Below, piece by piece: positions 19,045-27,515 of a stretch of 64,000 nt of DNA. The notes beneath the pieces are model-generated. The model saw only the letters and a list, made by a program, of their open reading frames with translations. It did no database searches and was not told where the DNA came from. This DNA is from Streptomyces pactum. Its GTDB lineage: Bacteria; Actinomycetota; Actinomycetes; Streptomycetales; Streptomycetaceae. The stretch is from NCBI RefSeq assembly GCF_002005225.1, contig NZ_CP019724.1, forward strand, positions 3,474,501-3,538,500, read 5' to 3'. The translations under genes were made by a program, and so were the position numbers. Numbering within the stretch: the stretch's first letter is position 1; every line of letters begins with the position of its first letter.

Positions 19045-19067
19045 CCCTGAGAGGTGCGAGGTACCGC
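19044..19067 (+). promoter_or_regulatory. 24-base motif shared with 22101-22124, copy 1
   Basis: ACCCTGagAGGTgCGAGG then TACCGC. It matches the segment at 22101-22124 at 21 of 24 positions (mismatches in lower case). It starts on the last base of the kinase stop codon and ends 75 bases before the secreted-protein start. Conservation in non-coding DNA at the same relative place in both cassettes suggests a promoter or operator. Confidence 0.6.
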
Positions 19068-19141
19068 CCGGCGGGCGCGGCGGGCACGGTGTGAGCACAC
19101 CGCTCCGGCGGTACCACACCGACGTTCATGGGGGAACGACA

Positions 19142-19609
19142 GTGAACATCATCAAGCCCGCCGCGCTGCTCCTCGCGGCCTCGGCCCTGGTCGCCGGCTC
19201 CACGGTCGCGGCCACCGCCGCCGACCCCGGCGGCACCCGGGTGACCGCGCTCCAGCAGGCGGCCGACCAGGTGCTGGCCGACAAGCCCAAGCCCCTGCAC
19301 GTGTCCGCCGACGCGGTCGAGTACGAGGGACTGACCGTCACCGAGGCGCCCAGGACCAAGGGCGCCCAGGACCTGGCCTGCGACTACGGCCACCTGTGCA
19401 TGGTCGTCAAGGGCACCAAGTTCGACTTCTACAAGTGCCAGACGTGGAACCTCACCAACTGGACCGGCGACGGCCCGTTCACCAACAACCAGACGCGGGG
19501 CACGGTCGCCAAGTTCTTCAACCAGGACGGCAGCGTCCGCTGGACGTCGACGGCCTACCAGGCGGGCACGGCGACATGGGACCCGATCTGGTCCCTGCGC
19601 CCCTGCTGA
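19142..19609 (+). CDS. Small secreted protein (peptidase-inhibitor I36/crystallin-like), cassette 1
   Basis: 155 residues from the GTG at 19142, which has GGGGGAA ten bases upstream and places a clean Sec signal peptide at the N-terminus (IIKPAALLLAASALVAGSTVAATAA, cleavage after ATAA). The mature part has a pro-like stretch, then a Cys-containing domain (LACDYGHLCMVV, FYKCQTWNLTNW, TRGTVAKFF) that resembles the I36 inhibitor or beta/gamma-crystallin fold of the cassette 2 protein, with Cys at the very C-terminus. The match is weak. It is the third gene of cassette 1 and has its own upstream motif at 19044-19067. Likely an extracellular ligand, inhibitor or wall-bound protein. Confidence 0.85.
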   Translation: MNIIKPAALLLAASALVAGSTVAATAADPGGTRVTALQQAADQVLADKPKPLHVSADAVEYEGLTVTEAPRTKGAQDLACDYGHLCMVVKGTKFDFYKCQTWNLTNWTGDGPFTNNQTRGTVAKFFNQDGSVRWTSTAYQAGTATWDPIWSLRPC

Positions 19610-19637
19610 TCCGCTCCCCGGAGCCGGCCTGAACGAC

Positions 19638-19673
19638 GGCCCCCGGTCCCCTCCACGGAGGGGGCCGGGGGCC
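19638..19673 (+). terminator. Hairpin terminator closing cassette 1
   Basis: A 16-base stem with one G-U wobble (19638-19653 with 19658-19673), a four-base loop and a following CTTT. It separates cassette 1 from cassette 2. Confidence 0.85.
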
Positions 19674-19807
19674 CTTTCGCCGTCCGGAGTCCGCCGACGC
19701 GCCGACGCATACGAATGCTTAGGGTGCCCTCACCCGCCTCCCTTACGCTGCCCCTTGTTGGACTGGGGAATGTTGACCCCGAGCAATCGGGGGAGGGGGA
19801 CGACTCC

Positions 19808-20551
19808 ATGTACAGCGTCATCGTCGTGCCGCCGTCGTGCGGCAGTGTGGCCGACCAGTTGAGGATCAGCGCGGGTGAGCGCGTCGAGTTCGGCAGGACC
19901 GAACGCAGCGGCGGCGGACTCGCCATCGCACACGCGGGGGTGCCCCGGGTCGCCGGGGAGATCGCGGCGCACCGGACGTTCTGGCTGCTGAGCAATCTCA
20001 GCGAGGACCAGACCTACGTGGTGGAGAACCCGGAGGGCGCCGGCGAACACATCAAGATCGCTCCGGGCCGCGTGGAGGCGCCCGTACCGTTCGAGCTGGC
20101 GCGTGTGACCCTGCCCGCCGCGGGTGACCTGCTCACCTTCGACGTCTGGGCACCGCGGCACGCCTTCCGCAGCGTCGAGCGCCGTGGGCTGGAGGGGGCC
20201 GGCACCGTCCCGGCGTTCGCCCTGGACCGCACCAAACGGTACTTCGCGGTGCTGGCAGCCCTGTGCGAGCGGCGCCTGCGCGGTGAGCCCCGCGCCCCGC
20301 TGCCCGCCGTCGAGGAGATAGTGGAACGGCTGCGCCCGAGCTGGCCCAAGGTCAGCCGCTCCGCCGTCTACTGGAACATCGACTACCTCGCCGTCAAGCT
20401 GCGGTTGAGACCCGGCCCGGACACGGCCGAGCCGGGCAGGCGCACGCACGGCAAGAAGGAGTCCCTGGCCTCGCTCGCCCTCCGCTTCGACCTGGTCCGC
20501 GAGGACGACCTCGTCGTACTCGCCCCGGCCCCGAGCGGAGCGGCACGGTGA
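19808..20551 (+). CDS. FHA-like/winged-helix protein, cassette 2
   Basis: 247 residues, a clear paralogue of the protein at 16706. It shares the FHA-like core (ERVEFGRTERSGGGLAIAHAGV, WLLSNLSEDQTYVVENPEGAGEHIK) and the C-terminal helical region (LDRTKRYFAVLAALCERRLRG, YWNIDYLAVKLRLRPGP, HGKKESLASLALRFDLVREDDLVVL). The loop between residues 125 and 140 differs most. Start is ATG at 19808; a GGGGGAGGGGG stretch sits about 10 bases upstream. The last four bases (GTGA) overlap the kinase start. An A+T-richer segment at 19705-19760 probably holds the cassette promoter. Confidence 0.87.
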   Translation: MYSVIVVPPSCGSVADQLRISAGERVEFGRTERSGGGLAIAHAGVPRVAGEIAAHRTFWLLSNLSEDQTYVVENPEGAGEHIKIAPGRVEAPVPFELARVTLPAAGDLLTFDVWAPRHAFRSVERRGLEGAGTVPAFALDRTKRYFAVLAALCERRLRGEPRAPLPAVEEIVERLRPSWPKVSRSAVYWNIDYLAVKLRLRPGPDTAEPGRRTHGKKESLASLALRFDLVREDDLVVLAPAPSGAAR

Positions 20552-21909
20552 CCGGGCGGCCGTACGCGGTCCCGGTGCCGAAGGGCTACCGGGTCGGGCC
20601 GTGGGAGGTGCGCGAGCCGCTCGCGTCCGGCGCGTTCGCCACGGTCTACGACGCGACCCGCCACGGCTCCGGCACGACCGGACGCACCGCCGACGGTGAC
20701 GGGCTGCCGGGCCGGGCGGCGCTGAAGTTCCTGTCCACCGGCACCCGCACCCCGCGCCAGCTCCACCACCTGCGCGACCTGGCCGAACGCGAGGTGCACC
20801 TGCTGCGGCGGCTCCGCTCGCCCCGGCTGATCCGGATGTACGACACGCTGACGGTCGACGACCCGGGCCATCCCGAGCTGGACGGCGCCACCGTCCTGGT
20901 GCTGGAGCGCGCCGAGGGCTCCCTGGACGCCGTACTGGCCCGGACCCCGTCCCCGGAGGCCGGTCCCGCCCTGCTGGCCCAGATCTGCGAGGGCCTGCAC
21001 CAGCTCCACCACGCGGGATGGGTGCACGGAGACCTGAAACCGGCCAACGTGCTGCTGATGAAGGACGGTTCGGCCCGGCTCGCCGACTTCAACATGGCCG
21101 CCGAACTGGAAGGCACCCACGCCTACGCCCCCGCCTTCGCCACCCCCGACTACACCCCGCCCGAACTCCTGTGGCCCGAGGTCGACGAGCGCGGGACGCG
21201 GATCCGCCCGTCGGCCGACGTCTGGGCCTTCGGCGTCCTCGCGCACGTGGTCCTGACCGGGGAGTTCCCGTTGCCCGGCGGCACCTCGGAGGCACGCTCC
21301 GACGCGGCGACGCGCTACGCCCGCGGCCGTGAGGAGCTGCGCCTGTCCCCCGGCCTCCCCGAGGCCTGGCGGGACATCCTGCGGGACTGCCTGGCCCCGA
21401 CCCACGCGGAACGCACCACCGACACCGCCGCGCTGCTGCGCCGGGTGGAGGAGGCCGCGGGCACCTCCCGCTCGGCCCGGCTGCCGAGGCTGCGTCCCCG
21501 GCGGTGGCGTCGCCCGGCCCTGGCAGCGGCGCTCGCCGCGGTGATCGTGGGCGCGACGAGCCTCGCCTACACCACCCCGTGGGACTCCGCCCCGGCCGCG
21601 GCGGCGCCGCCCACCTGCGAGAAGCCCGTGGTCTACGAGGACGCCGACCACGGCCCCGGCTACATGGCGGGCCACAGCGGCACGTGGGACTTCACCATCA
21701 AGCGCGGAGACGGTGGCAGCCAGGTCAGGGAGTTGCAGTGCCTGCTGCGGCACCGGCACGGGATCGAGGAGGTCGGCGAGGTGGACGGCGACTTCGGCCC
21801 GATGACGCACGGGGCGGTCGTCATCTTCCAGGAGCGGGCGGGACTGGACGCGGACGGGATGGTCGGACCGGCCACGTGGCGCGCGTTGCGCGAGGCCGGG
21901 AAGTCCTGA
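20548..21909 (+). CDS. Membrane Ser/Thr protein kinase with peptidoglycan-binding ectodomain, cassette 2
   Basis: 453 residues from the GTG at 20548. The kinase part parallels cassette 1: Gly-loop SGAFATVYDA, Lys60 in AALKFL, HGDLKPAN (D162, N167), D180-F-N182 instead of DFG, and YTPPELLW. One membrane helix is at about 323-343 (PALAAALAAVIVGATSLAY). The ectodomain is unlike that of cassette 1: after CEKPVVYEDADHGPGYM it ends in a PG_binding_1 module (GSQVRELQCLLRHRHGI, VDGDFGPMTHGAVVIFQERAGLDADGMVGPATWRAL). So the two paralogous kinases carry two different wall-interacting sensors on the same catalytic body, joined at the membrane helix. It is coupled to the FHA-like gene upstream. Confidence 0.92.
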   Translation: MTGRPYAVPVPKGYRVGPWEVREPLASGAFATVYDATRHGSGTTGRTADGDGLPGRAALKFLSTGTRTPRQLHHLRDLAEREVHLLRRLRSPRLIRMYDTLTVDDPGHPELDGATVLVLERAEGSLDAVLARTPSPEAGPALLAQICEGLHQLHHAGWVHGDLKPANVLLMKDGSARLADFNMAAELEGTHAYAPAFATPDYTPPELLWPEVDERGTRIRPSADVWAFGVLAHVVLTGEFPLPGGTSEARSDAATRYARGREELRLSPGLPEAWRDILRDCLAPTHAERTTDTAALLRRVEEAAGTSRSARLPRLRPRRWRRPALAAALAAVIVGATSLAYTTPWDSAPAAAAPPTCEKPVVYEDADHGPGYMAGHSGTWDFTIKRGDGGSQVRELQCLLRHRHGIEEVGEVDGDFGPMTHGAVVIFQERAGLDADGMVGPATWRALREAGKS

Positions 21910-22026
21910 CCCGTCCTCACCGACCGCCGCTCCCGGCCGGCGTCCCGGCGAGGACGACGCGAGCGGCCGGGGCCTCCTGCTGCCGGACGCGCGCGGCTCC
22001 TGCTGCCGGACTCGGTACGCCGCGCC

Positions 22027-22065
22027 GGGGCGCTGAGCAGGGGCGCTGAGCAGGGGCGCTGAGCA
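22027..22065 (+). repeat. Three copies of a 13-base unit
   Basis: GGGGCGCTGAGCA repeats three times head to tail in the 278-base gap between the kinase and the secreted-protein gene. Just upstream, ctcctgctgccggac occurs twice. No gene lies in the gap. Confidence 0.85.
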
Positions 22066-22100
22066 GGGGGCCGCGGCAGAACGGTCCGGCGCGAAGTCCG

Positions 22101-22124
22101 ACCCTGCAAGGTTCGAGGTACCGC
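22101..22124 (+). promoter_or_regulatory. 24-base motif shared with 19044-19067, copy 2
   Basis: ACCCTGcaAGGTtCGAGG then TACCGC, 21 of 24 bases as in cassette 1. It ends 64 bases before the secreted-protein start (75 in copy 1). Flanks are unrelated, so the motif is conserved on its own and is the best candidate for a shared control site. Confidence 0.6.
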
Positions 22125-22187
22125 GGGCGCGTCCCCACGACCAGAGTGATGCCTGCACACCGGTACGTCACAAGGGGAGGACATCGC

Positions 22188-22565
22188 ATGATCAGGACGA
22201 AGATCGCGGCCGCGCTCGGTGCGGCGGCACTCGCGGGACTGGGCATCGCCGCCACCGCCACACCGGCCAGCGCGGCGTGGAGCGACTGCAGCTCCGGAGC
22301 CCTGTGCGCCTACCTCGGGGACAACGGCTCGGGCGACCCCGGCGAGGTGTTCGGAGACAACTCCAACCTCGAGCAGTACAACAAGTTCAACAACGCGGAG
22401 TCGGTCTACAACAACGGCAACTCCTGCGACGTCCGCATCTACGACGAGACGGGCTACAGCGGCAACTCCTGGGTCCTGGAGCGCGGTCGCGCGGTCTACA
22501 ACCTCGACACCTGGTACAACGGCGACTTCGCCGACGACCTGGCCTCCAACCGCTGGATCTGCTGA
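22188..22565 (+). CDS. Secreted peptidase-inhibitor I36 / beta-gamma-crystallin-like protein, cassette 2
   Basis: 125 residues. A Sec signal peptide (MIRTKIAAALGAAALAGLG, cleavage after PASAA) is followed by a mature part of about 96 residues with four cysteines. The pattern GALCAYLGDNGSGDPGEVF, then CDVRIYDETGYSGNSWVLERG and DDLASNRWIC fits the small crystallin-fold I36 inhibitor family seen in streptomycetes (YxxxxYxG and G..W motifs). AAGGGGAGG lies eight bases upstream of the ATG. It is followed four bases later by a lipoprotein gene. Function is probably extracellular: protease inhibition or Ca-dependent wall binding, both family-level guesses. Confidence 0.9.
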   Translation: MIRTKIAAALGAAALAGLGIAATATPASAAWSDCSSGALCAYLGDNGSGDPGEVFGDNSNLEQYNKFNNAESVYNNGNSCDVRIYDETGYSGNSWVLERGRAVYNLDTWYNGDFADDLASNRWIC

Positions 22566-22569
22566 TCCC

Positions 22570-23514
22570 ATGCGCGCACTGCTGTGGCCGGCCGCCGCAG
22601 CGGCGCTTCTCGCGGTCGGGTGCTCTTCCGCACCCGACCGCGACGCCGCGGCGGAGAAACATCCCGATCCCCGCCCGCTGGGCGGCGCACTGCACTACAC
22701 CGCGGCCGAATCCGCGGCACTCCACCGCGCCGAGGAGCGGGAAGTGCGGAAGTGCATGGCGGGCCGCGGGTTCGACTACCACCCGATACCCGTCGGCGAC
22801 GTCCGGCGCAGGGCGGCCGAGAGTCCCTACGGCCTGCTGACGCGGAGCCGCGCGGCCCAGGACGGCTACGGCCTGACCGTGCGGAGGCTGAAGAAGCCAC
22901 CGGCCGACCCGAACGCCCAGCGGGTGTCGGCGCTGGCCGAGGGCGACCGCCGCGCGTGGGAGGCGGCACTCAAGGGAGCGGCGGACGGGCCACGTGAGGA
23001 GATCGAACTACCCGGCGGGCCGACCGTGTCGGTGGCCACCGACTCCTGCGTCTCCGTGGCGCGCCGGGCACTGTACGGCGCCTCGTGGGACCGGAACCAC
23101 TACGCGTTGCAGAGCCTGCGCAACATGGTCGTGACGGACACGCTCGACCACGCCCTCATGAGGGCCGCCGAACGGAAGTGGGCCGCGTGCATGCGGGACG
23201 AGGGCTTCCGGTACGAGCACCGTGAAGACCCGCTCAAGGCGCTGAAGAAACGGCTCGACTCCGCCGGCACCGACGCGGCCGCGCTGCGCGCCACTGGACG
23301 GGAGGAGCTGAGGATCGCCGTGCGGGACGCCGCGTGCCAGGTGGAGGCCGATCTCGCCGAACAGGTCGTCCGCGCCCAGAAGCGGGTGGAGAAGGCACTG
23401 CCCGCCGCCCGTACGTCCCTGCTGGACGACTTCCGTGCCGCCAGGCGGACGGCGTTGGAGCACGCCGAGGCACGGGACACCGCGGGACAGGTCGCAGCGT
23501 CGCCGTCGGCGTGA
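22570..23514 (+). CDS. Lipoprotein of unknown function, cassette 2
   Basis: 314 residues. The N-terminus MRALLWPAAAAALLAVGCSS is a lipoprotein signal with lipobox AVGC (Cys about 18). The mature protein is mostly helical and charged. It has a recurring Cys motif: EVRKCMAGRGFDYHP, TDSCVSVARRAL, KWAACMRDEGFRYEH and RDAACQVEADLAEQV. The repeated C-M-(A/R)-x-x-G-F-x-Y pattern suggests an internal duplication. I do not recognise the family, though similar lipoproteins occur in streptomycetes. It starts four bases after the I36-like stop, so it belongs to the same transcript. Cassette 1 lacks an equivalent. Confidence 0.82.
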   Translation: MRALLWPAAAAALLAVGCSSAPDRDAAAEKHPDPRPLGGALHYTAAESAALHRAEEREVRKCMAGRGFDYHPIPVGDVRRRAAESPYGLLTRSRAAQDGYGLTVRRLKKPPADPNAQRVSALAEGDRRAWEAALKGAADGPREEIELPGGPTVSVATDSCVSVARRALYGASWDRNHYALQSLRNMVVTDTLDHALMRAAERKWAACMRDEGFRYEHREDPLKALKKRLDSAGTDAAALRATGREELRIAVRDAACQVEADLAEQVVRAQKRVEKALPAARTSLLDDFRAARRTALEHAEARDTAGQVAASPSA

Positions 23515-23882
23515 GCCGGGCTCCGCCTCCCGCTCCTCGCTCCCCGCTCCGGCGGCCGTGGCGGCGTCGCTCGCGGCTGTTCACCGGCGCCCTCGTCACG
23601 CTGCTGACGGTCGGTGTGCTGACGGCCCTGCCCGCCTGGGCGCACACCCGCGGCCCGGCCGGGCGCGCCCGTCACGAGGGGTACGGACCGTGGCCGGACG
23701 CGGCCTCCGGCACTGCACGGTCCTGCACGGCCCTTCACGGCACGGCACGGCACGCGTCCCGCCTGTGCCCGGACCGGCCGGCGGGCCCGGCCGGCGGTCC
23801 GGTCCGGCGGTCCGGCGGTCCGGCGGTCCGGCGGGCCGGTCCGACGGGCCGGTCCGGTCCGGTCCCGGCACAGGCGTCCGCG
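23515..23882. other. Gap with possible small frame and G+C-rich repeats
   Basis: A GTG at 23511 overlaps the lipoprotein stop (GTGA) and would encode a peptide with one hydrophobic segment (LFTGALVTLLTVGVLTALPAWA). Its frame then stays open through the antisense of purH, so no sensible end exists; I do not call a gene. From 23770 to 23875 the DNA consists of ggtccggc-type repeats that can fold into a large imperfect hairpin, likely ending both converging transcripts. Confidence 0.5.
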
Positions 23883-25451
23883 TCAGTGGAAGAAGTGCCG
23901 CGTCCCCGTGAAGTACATCGTCACGCCGGCCTTCTTCGCCGCCTCGACGACCAGTTCGTCACGGACCGAGCCGCCCGGCTGGACCACGGCCTTCACGCCG
24001 GCCGCGGTGAGGATCTCCAGGCCGTCCGGGAAGGGGAAGAAGGCGTCGGAGGCGGCGTACGCCCCCTGCGCGCGCTCGGCGCCCGCCCGCTCCACCGCCA
24101 GCTTCGCGGAGTCGACGCGGTTGACCTGGCCCATGCCGACGCCGACCGAGGCGCCGTCCTTGGCGAGGAGGATCGCGTTGGACTTGACGGCCCGGCAGGC
24201 CTTCCAGGCGAAGGCCAGGTCGGCCAGCTCGGACGGGGAGAGGGCCTCGCCGGTGGCGAGCGTCCAGGTGGCGGGGTCGTCGCCCTCGGCCTGGAGCCGG
24301 TCGGTGACCTGGAGGAGGGCGCCGCCGTCGATGGGCTTGACCTCGACCGGGGCGGCGGGCGCCTCGGGGGCGCGCAGCACGCGGATGTTCTTCTTCTTGG
24401 TGAGGGCCTCGAGGGCGCCGTCCTCGTAGTCCGGCGCGACGATGACCTCGGTGAAGATCTCGGCGACCTGCTCGGCCATCTCCTTGCTGACCGGGCGGTT
24501 GACCGCGATCACGCCGCCGAACGCGGACAGCGGGTCGCAGGCGTGCGCCTTGCGGTGCGCCTCGGCGACGTCCGCGCCGACCGCGATGCCGCACGGGTTG
24601 GCGTGCTTGATGATCGCGACGCAGGCCTCGTCGTGGTCGTACGCGGCACGGCGGGCGGCGTCCGTGTCCGTGTAGTTGTTGTACGACATCTCCTTGCCGT
24701 GGAGCTGCTCGGCCTCGGCCAGGCCCCCGGCGTGGGAGGTGTAGAGGGCGGCGGGCTGGTGCGGGTTCTCGCCGTAGCGCAGGGTGTGCGCGCGGTCGTA
24801 CGTGGCGCCGAGGAAGTCGGGGAAGCGCGAGTCGTCCACCGGGGCGTACTCGGAGGCGAACCAGGAGGCGACGGCCACGTCGTACGCGGCGGTGTGCCGG
24901 AAGGCCTCGGCGGCCAGCCGCTTGCGGGCGGCGAGGTCGAAGCCGCCGTCCTTCACGGCGGAGAGCACGTCGGCGTACCGGGACGGGCTGGTGACGACCG
25001 CGACCGAGGGGTGGTTCTTGGCGGCGGCGCGGACCATCGACGGGCCACCGATGTCGATCTGCTCGACGCACTCGTCGGGGGTGGCGCCCGAGGCGACGGT
25101 CTCGCGGAAGGGGTAGAGGTTGACCACGACGAGGTCGAACGGCTCCACGCCCAGCTCGCCGAGCTGCTGCCGGTGGCTGTCCAGACGCAGGTCGGCCAGG
25201 ATGCCGGCGTGCACCTTGGGGTGCAGGGTCTTGACGCGGCCGTCCAGGCACTCGGGGAAGCCGGTGAGCTCCTCGACCTTGGTGACGGGGACACCGGCGG
25301 CGGAGATACGGCCGGCCGTGGACCCGGTGGAGACGAGTTCGACGCCCGCCTCGTGGAGCCCGCGGGCGAGGTCCTCGAGCCCGGTCTTGTCGTAGACGCT
25401 GACGAGCGCGCGACGGATGGCCCGCTTGTTGCTCTCGGCGGTGGCGGTCAC
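23883..25451 (-). CDS. purH: Bifunctional AICAR transformylase/IMP cyclohydrolase
   Basis: 522 residues, standard PurH length. It carries out the last two steps of IMP synthesis. The N-terminal IMP cyclohydrolase (MGS-like) domain shows [32 protein letters not shown] and [12 protein letters not shown]. The transformylase domain shows [14 protein letters not shown], the MSYNNYTD loop, [11 protein letters not shown] and the C-terminal [14 protein letters not shown] and TGTRHFFH. The start is a GTG at 25451 that overlaps the purN stop (GTGA), so PurN and PurH are made from one coupled message. FolD in this window supplies the 10-formyl-THF. Confidence 0.98.
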   Translation of the reverse strand: MTATAESNKRAIRRALVSVYDKTGLEDLARGLHEAGVELVSTGSTAGRISAAGVPVTKVEELTGFPECLDGRVKTLHPKVHAGILADLRLDSHRQQLGELGVEPFDLVVVNLYPFRETVASGATPDECVEQIDIGGPSMVRAAAKNHPSVAVVTSPSRYADVLSAVKDGGFDLAARKRLAAEAFRHTAAYDVAVASWFASEYAPVDDSRFPDFLGATYDRAHTLRYGENPHQPAALYTSHAGGLAEAEQLHGKEMSYNNYTDTDAARRAAYDHDEACVAIIKHANPCGIAVGADVAEAHRKAHACDPLSAFGGVIAVNRPVSKEMAEQVAEIFTEVIVAPDYEDGALEALTKKKNIRVLRAPEAPAAPVEVKPIDGGALLQVTDRLQAEGDDPATWTLATGEALSPSELADLAFAWKACRAVKSNAILLAKDGASVGVGMGQVNRVDSAKLAVERAGAERAQGAYAASDAFFPFPDGLEILTAAGVKAVVQPGGSVRDELVVEAAKKAGVTMYFTGTRHFFH

Positions 25452-26086
25452 TGGATAACTACCTTTCGTCCCTCAATGCGATAGCCGTTGCGGGCGAGCC
25501 GCCCCACGACATCGACGAGCAGCCTTCGCTCGACTTCCTTGATGCGCTCGTGCAGAGCGCTCTCGTCGTCCTCGTCACGGATCTCCACCACGCCCTGCGC
25601 GATGATCGGTCCGGTGTCGACGCCGTCGTCGACGAAGTGGACGGTGCATCCGGTGACCCTGGCGCCGTACGCGAGCGCGTCCCGCACGCCGTGGGCCCCC
25701 GGGAAGCTGGGGAGGAGGGCGGGGTGGGTGTTGACGAACCGCCCCCCGAAGCGGGCCAGGAACTCCTTGCCCACGATCTTCATGAACCCGGCCGAGACGA
25801 CGAGGTCCGGCTCGTGGGCGGCGACGGCCTCGGCCAGCGCCGCGTCCCACTCGTCACGGCTCCCGTAGTCCTTGACCTTGCGTACGAAGACCGGCAGCCC
25901 GGCGCGCTCGGCGCGCGCGAGCCCCTCGATGCCCTCCCGGTCGGCGCCGACGGCGACGATCTCGGCCCCGTAGGCCTCGACGCCGGTGGCGGCGATCTCG
26001 TCGAGGAGCGCCTGCAGGTTGGTGCCGGATCCGGAGACCAGCACGACTAGGCGCTTGGCTCGCTGGGCCACGGGCTTGGCGGCCAC
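25448..26086 (-). CDS. purN: Phosphoribosylglycinamide formyltransferase
   Basis: 212 residues. It transfers the formyl group of 10-formyl-THF to GAR, step three of purine synthesis. Signatures are [17 protein letters not shown] near the N-terminus (phosphate loop), [17 protein letters not shown] with the folate site, and the catalytic region [20 protein letters not shown] plus [17 protein letters not shown] with catalytic Asn, His and Asp. The start is GTG at 26086. The C-terminal end overlaps purH by four bases. The promoter should lie in the A+T-richer stretch at 26155-26210. Confidence 0.97.
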   Translation of the reverse strand: MAAKPVAQRAKRLVVLVSGSGTNLQALLDEIAATGVEAYGAEIVAVGADREGIEGLARAERAGLPVFVRKVKDYGSRDEWDAALAEAVAAHEPDLVVSAGFMKIVGKEFLARFGGRFVNTHPALLPSFPGAHGVRDALAYGARVTGCTVHFVDDGVDTGPIIAQGVVEIRDEDDESALHERIKEVERRLLVDVVGRLARNGYRIEGRKVVIQ

Positions 26087-26426
26087 GGTGGGGGCCTTTC
26101 TCGGGGAGCGGGTCCTGTACGGCGGTCGGCCGGGTACGGCCGTCGCTCGTCACGGCCGTACGTTTTGTACGTTCGTCTCTTTGTGCAGTCGTACGAATGC
26201 TTCGCGCCCCGGGATACGGGGAAGTCTACGAAGCGGCCGACCGTCAGCAACGATACCGGCACACCGGGCGGCCCCCTCGGGACGGGGGCGTGGTCGGAAG
26301 GTAGCGTCTGCGTGGAGCCGGACCGGGAACGCCGTCCGCGCGTCACACGTTCACCAGTCGTGCCGACCGGTACGCCCGTTCCACCGATCGCCCGTTCCTT
26401 ATCGCCAAGGGGAAGACGCTCACTTG
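26087..26426. other. Divergent intergenic region upstream of purN
   Basis: No gene seen. Around 26150-26205 there is a cluster of CGTACG/GTACG words (cgtacgttttgtacgttcg, later cgtacgaatgc), the only A+T-rich patch, which probably contains the purN promoter and perhaps an operator. The right-hand gene's promoter must also be here. Confidence 0.5.
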
Positions 26427-27212
26427 ATGCCGGACCGCAGCCTGCGACTGCTCACGCTCCCCCAGCAGTCGGCGCAGCCAGGGGAGCGCAGCACCGTGTT
26501 GCTGCGGGAGCGCCCCTCTTCACCGCCCGACACCCCGTCGGACCGGACGGACGGCGGCGAGCAGGACGGCGCCACCGAGAAGGACAATCCGTTCGCACCG
26601 CCCCCGGAGGGCACGCCGGACCGCCCCTGGCAGCCGCGGCACCCGTCGGATGACGGCGACGACTCCCGCGGTGACGGCGGGCGTTCACCATGGGGCCGCC
26701 AGTGGAGCGACCGGCAGCCGGGCCGCTCCCCCGGCGGCTTCGGCGAGCGGCCCGGCGCTTCCGATTCCGGCCCCGAGGGGTCGGGCGGCGGCACGGGTCC
26801 GCGCTGGGACCCGACGGACCCGGCCCAGCGGCGCGCCCGCTATGCCCTGCTGTGCGGTATGTGGGCCCTCTTTTTCGCGCTCTTCACTTGGCCGTACGTG
26901 GCCCTGCTGCTCGGCGCCCTGGCCCTGTACTGGGGCATCAGCGCGCTGCGCGCCAAGCCCCGCGCCGCCTCGGATCCGGACACCCCGGCCCCTCCCGCCG
27001 AGCAGACCGGCCGTCCGCAGCGCACCGCCGCGATCAGCGGCCTGGTCACGTCCTCCCTGGCCATCGTCCTGGTCGCCGCGTCGTTCGGCGCCCAGTTGGT
27101 CTACAGCGACTACTACACCTGCCGGAACGACGCCCTGACCAACGAGGCGAAGCAGAACTGCGAGACCCTCCTCCCGGAGCAGCTCCGGGACCTGCTGGGC
27201 TCGGAGGACTGA
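26427..27212 (+). CDS. Two-helix membrane protein with disordered N-terminus (DUF4190-like)
   Basis: 261 residues. The first 130 are charged, Pro/Gly/Asp-rich and probably disordered in the cytoplasm. Two membrane segments follow: [31 protein letters not shown] and [26 protein letters not shown]. Then comes a short extracytoplasmic tail with two cysteines ([21 protein letters not shown]) that could pair. A TTG one codon upstream of the ATG is an alternative start; GGGGA lies 10-13 bases upstream. The pattern resembles DUF4190 proteins. No function can be given. Confidence 0.82.
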   Translation: MPDRSLRLLTLPQQSAQPGERSTVLLRERPSSPPDTPSDRTDGGEQDGATEKDNPFAPPPEGTPDRPWQPRHPSDDGDDSRGDGGRSPWGRQWSDRQPGRSPGGFGERPGASDSGPEGSGGGTGPRWDPTDPAQRRARYALLCGMWALFFALFTWPYVALLLGALALYWGISALRAKPRAASDPDTPAPPAEQTGRPQRTAAISGLVTSSLAIVLVAASFGAQLVYSDYYTCRNDALTNEAKQNCETLLPEQLRDLLGSED

Positions 27213-27274
27213 CGCCCGCTTCCTGACCCGGCCGGGCATCAGGGCCCGTCCGGCGTTTCGGGGGCGGGGCCTGT

Positions 27275-27385
27275 GCAGGGGCGAAGCGTTTGTTCGGGAG
27301 CTGATGCGCCCGCGCAGGGGCGAAGCGCCTGTCCAGACCCGAAGCGCCCGTCCGGGGCCGAAGCGCCCGTCCAGGGGCGTGGCCC
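27275..27385. repeat. Degenerate 20-base tandem repeats
   Basis: Units of the form GAAGCGCCCGTCCrGGGgC occur about five times, the last three well preserved. They fill the 303-base gap between two convergent membrane-protein genes. No reading frame across them looks real. Confidence 0.7.
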
Positions 27386-27515
27386 CCCGGGAACAGGAAG
27401 GGCAGGAGAGGCGGGAGCGGGAGGAGCCTCCGGGGCGACGCCACACCGGCCCGCCGCTCACGGCGTTCGCGCTCACGGCGTCCTTACAGCGTCCCCGACT
27501 CACGCCGTCCGCCGC

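Noticed and set aside
23334..25484. A 716-residue plus-strand frame including a GTGA overlap with the lipoprotein stop
   Set aside because: After a short hydrophobic segment it runs antisense through all of purH without a sensible end; purH is certain.
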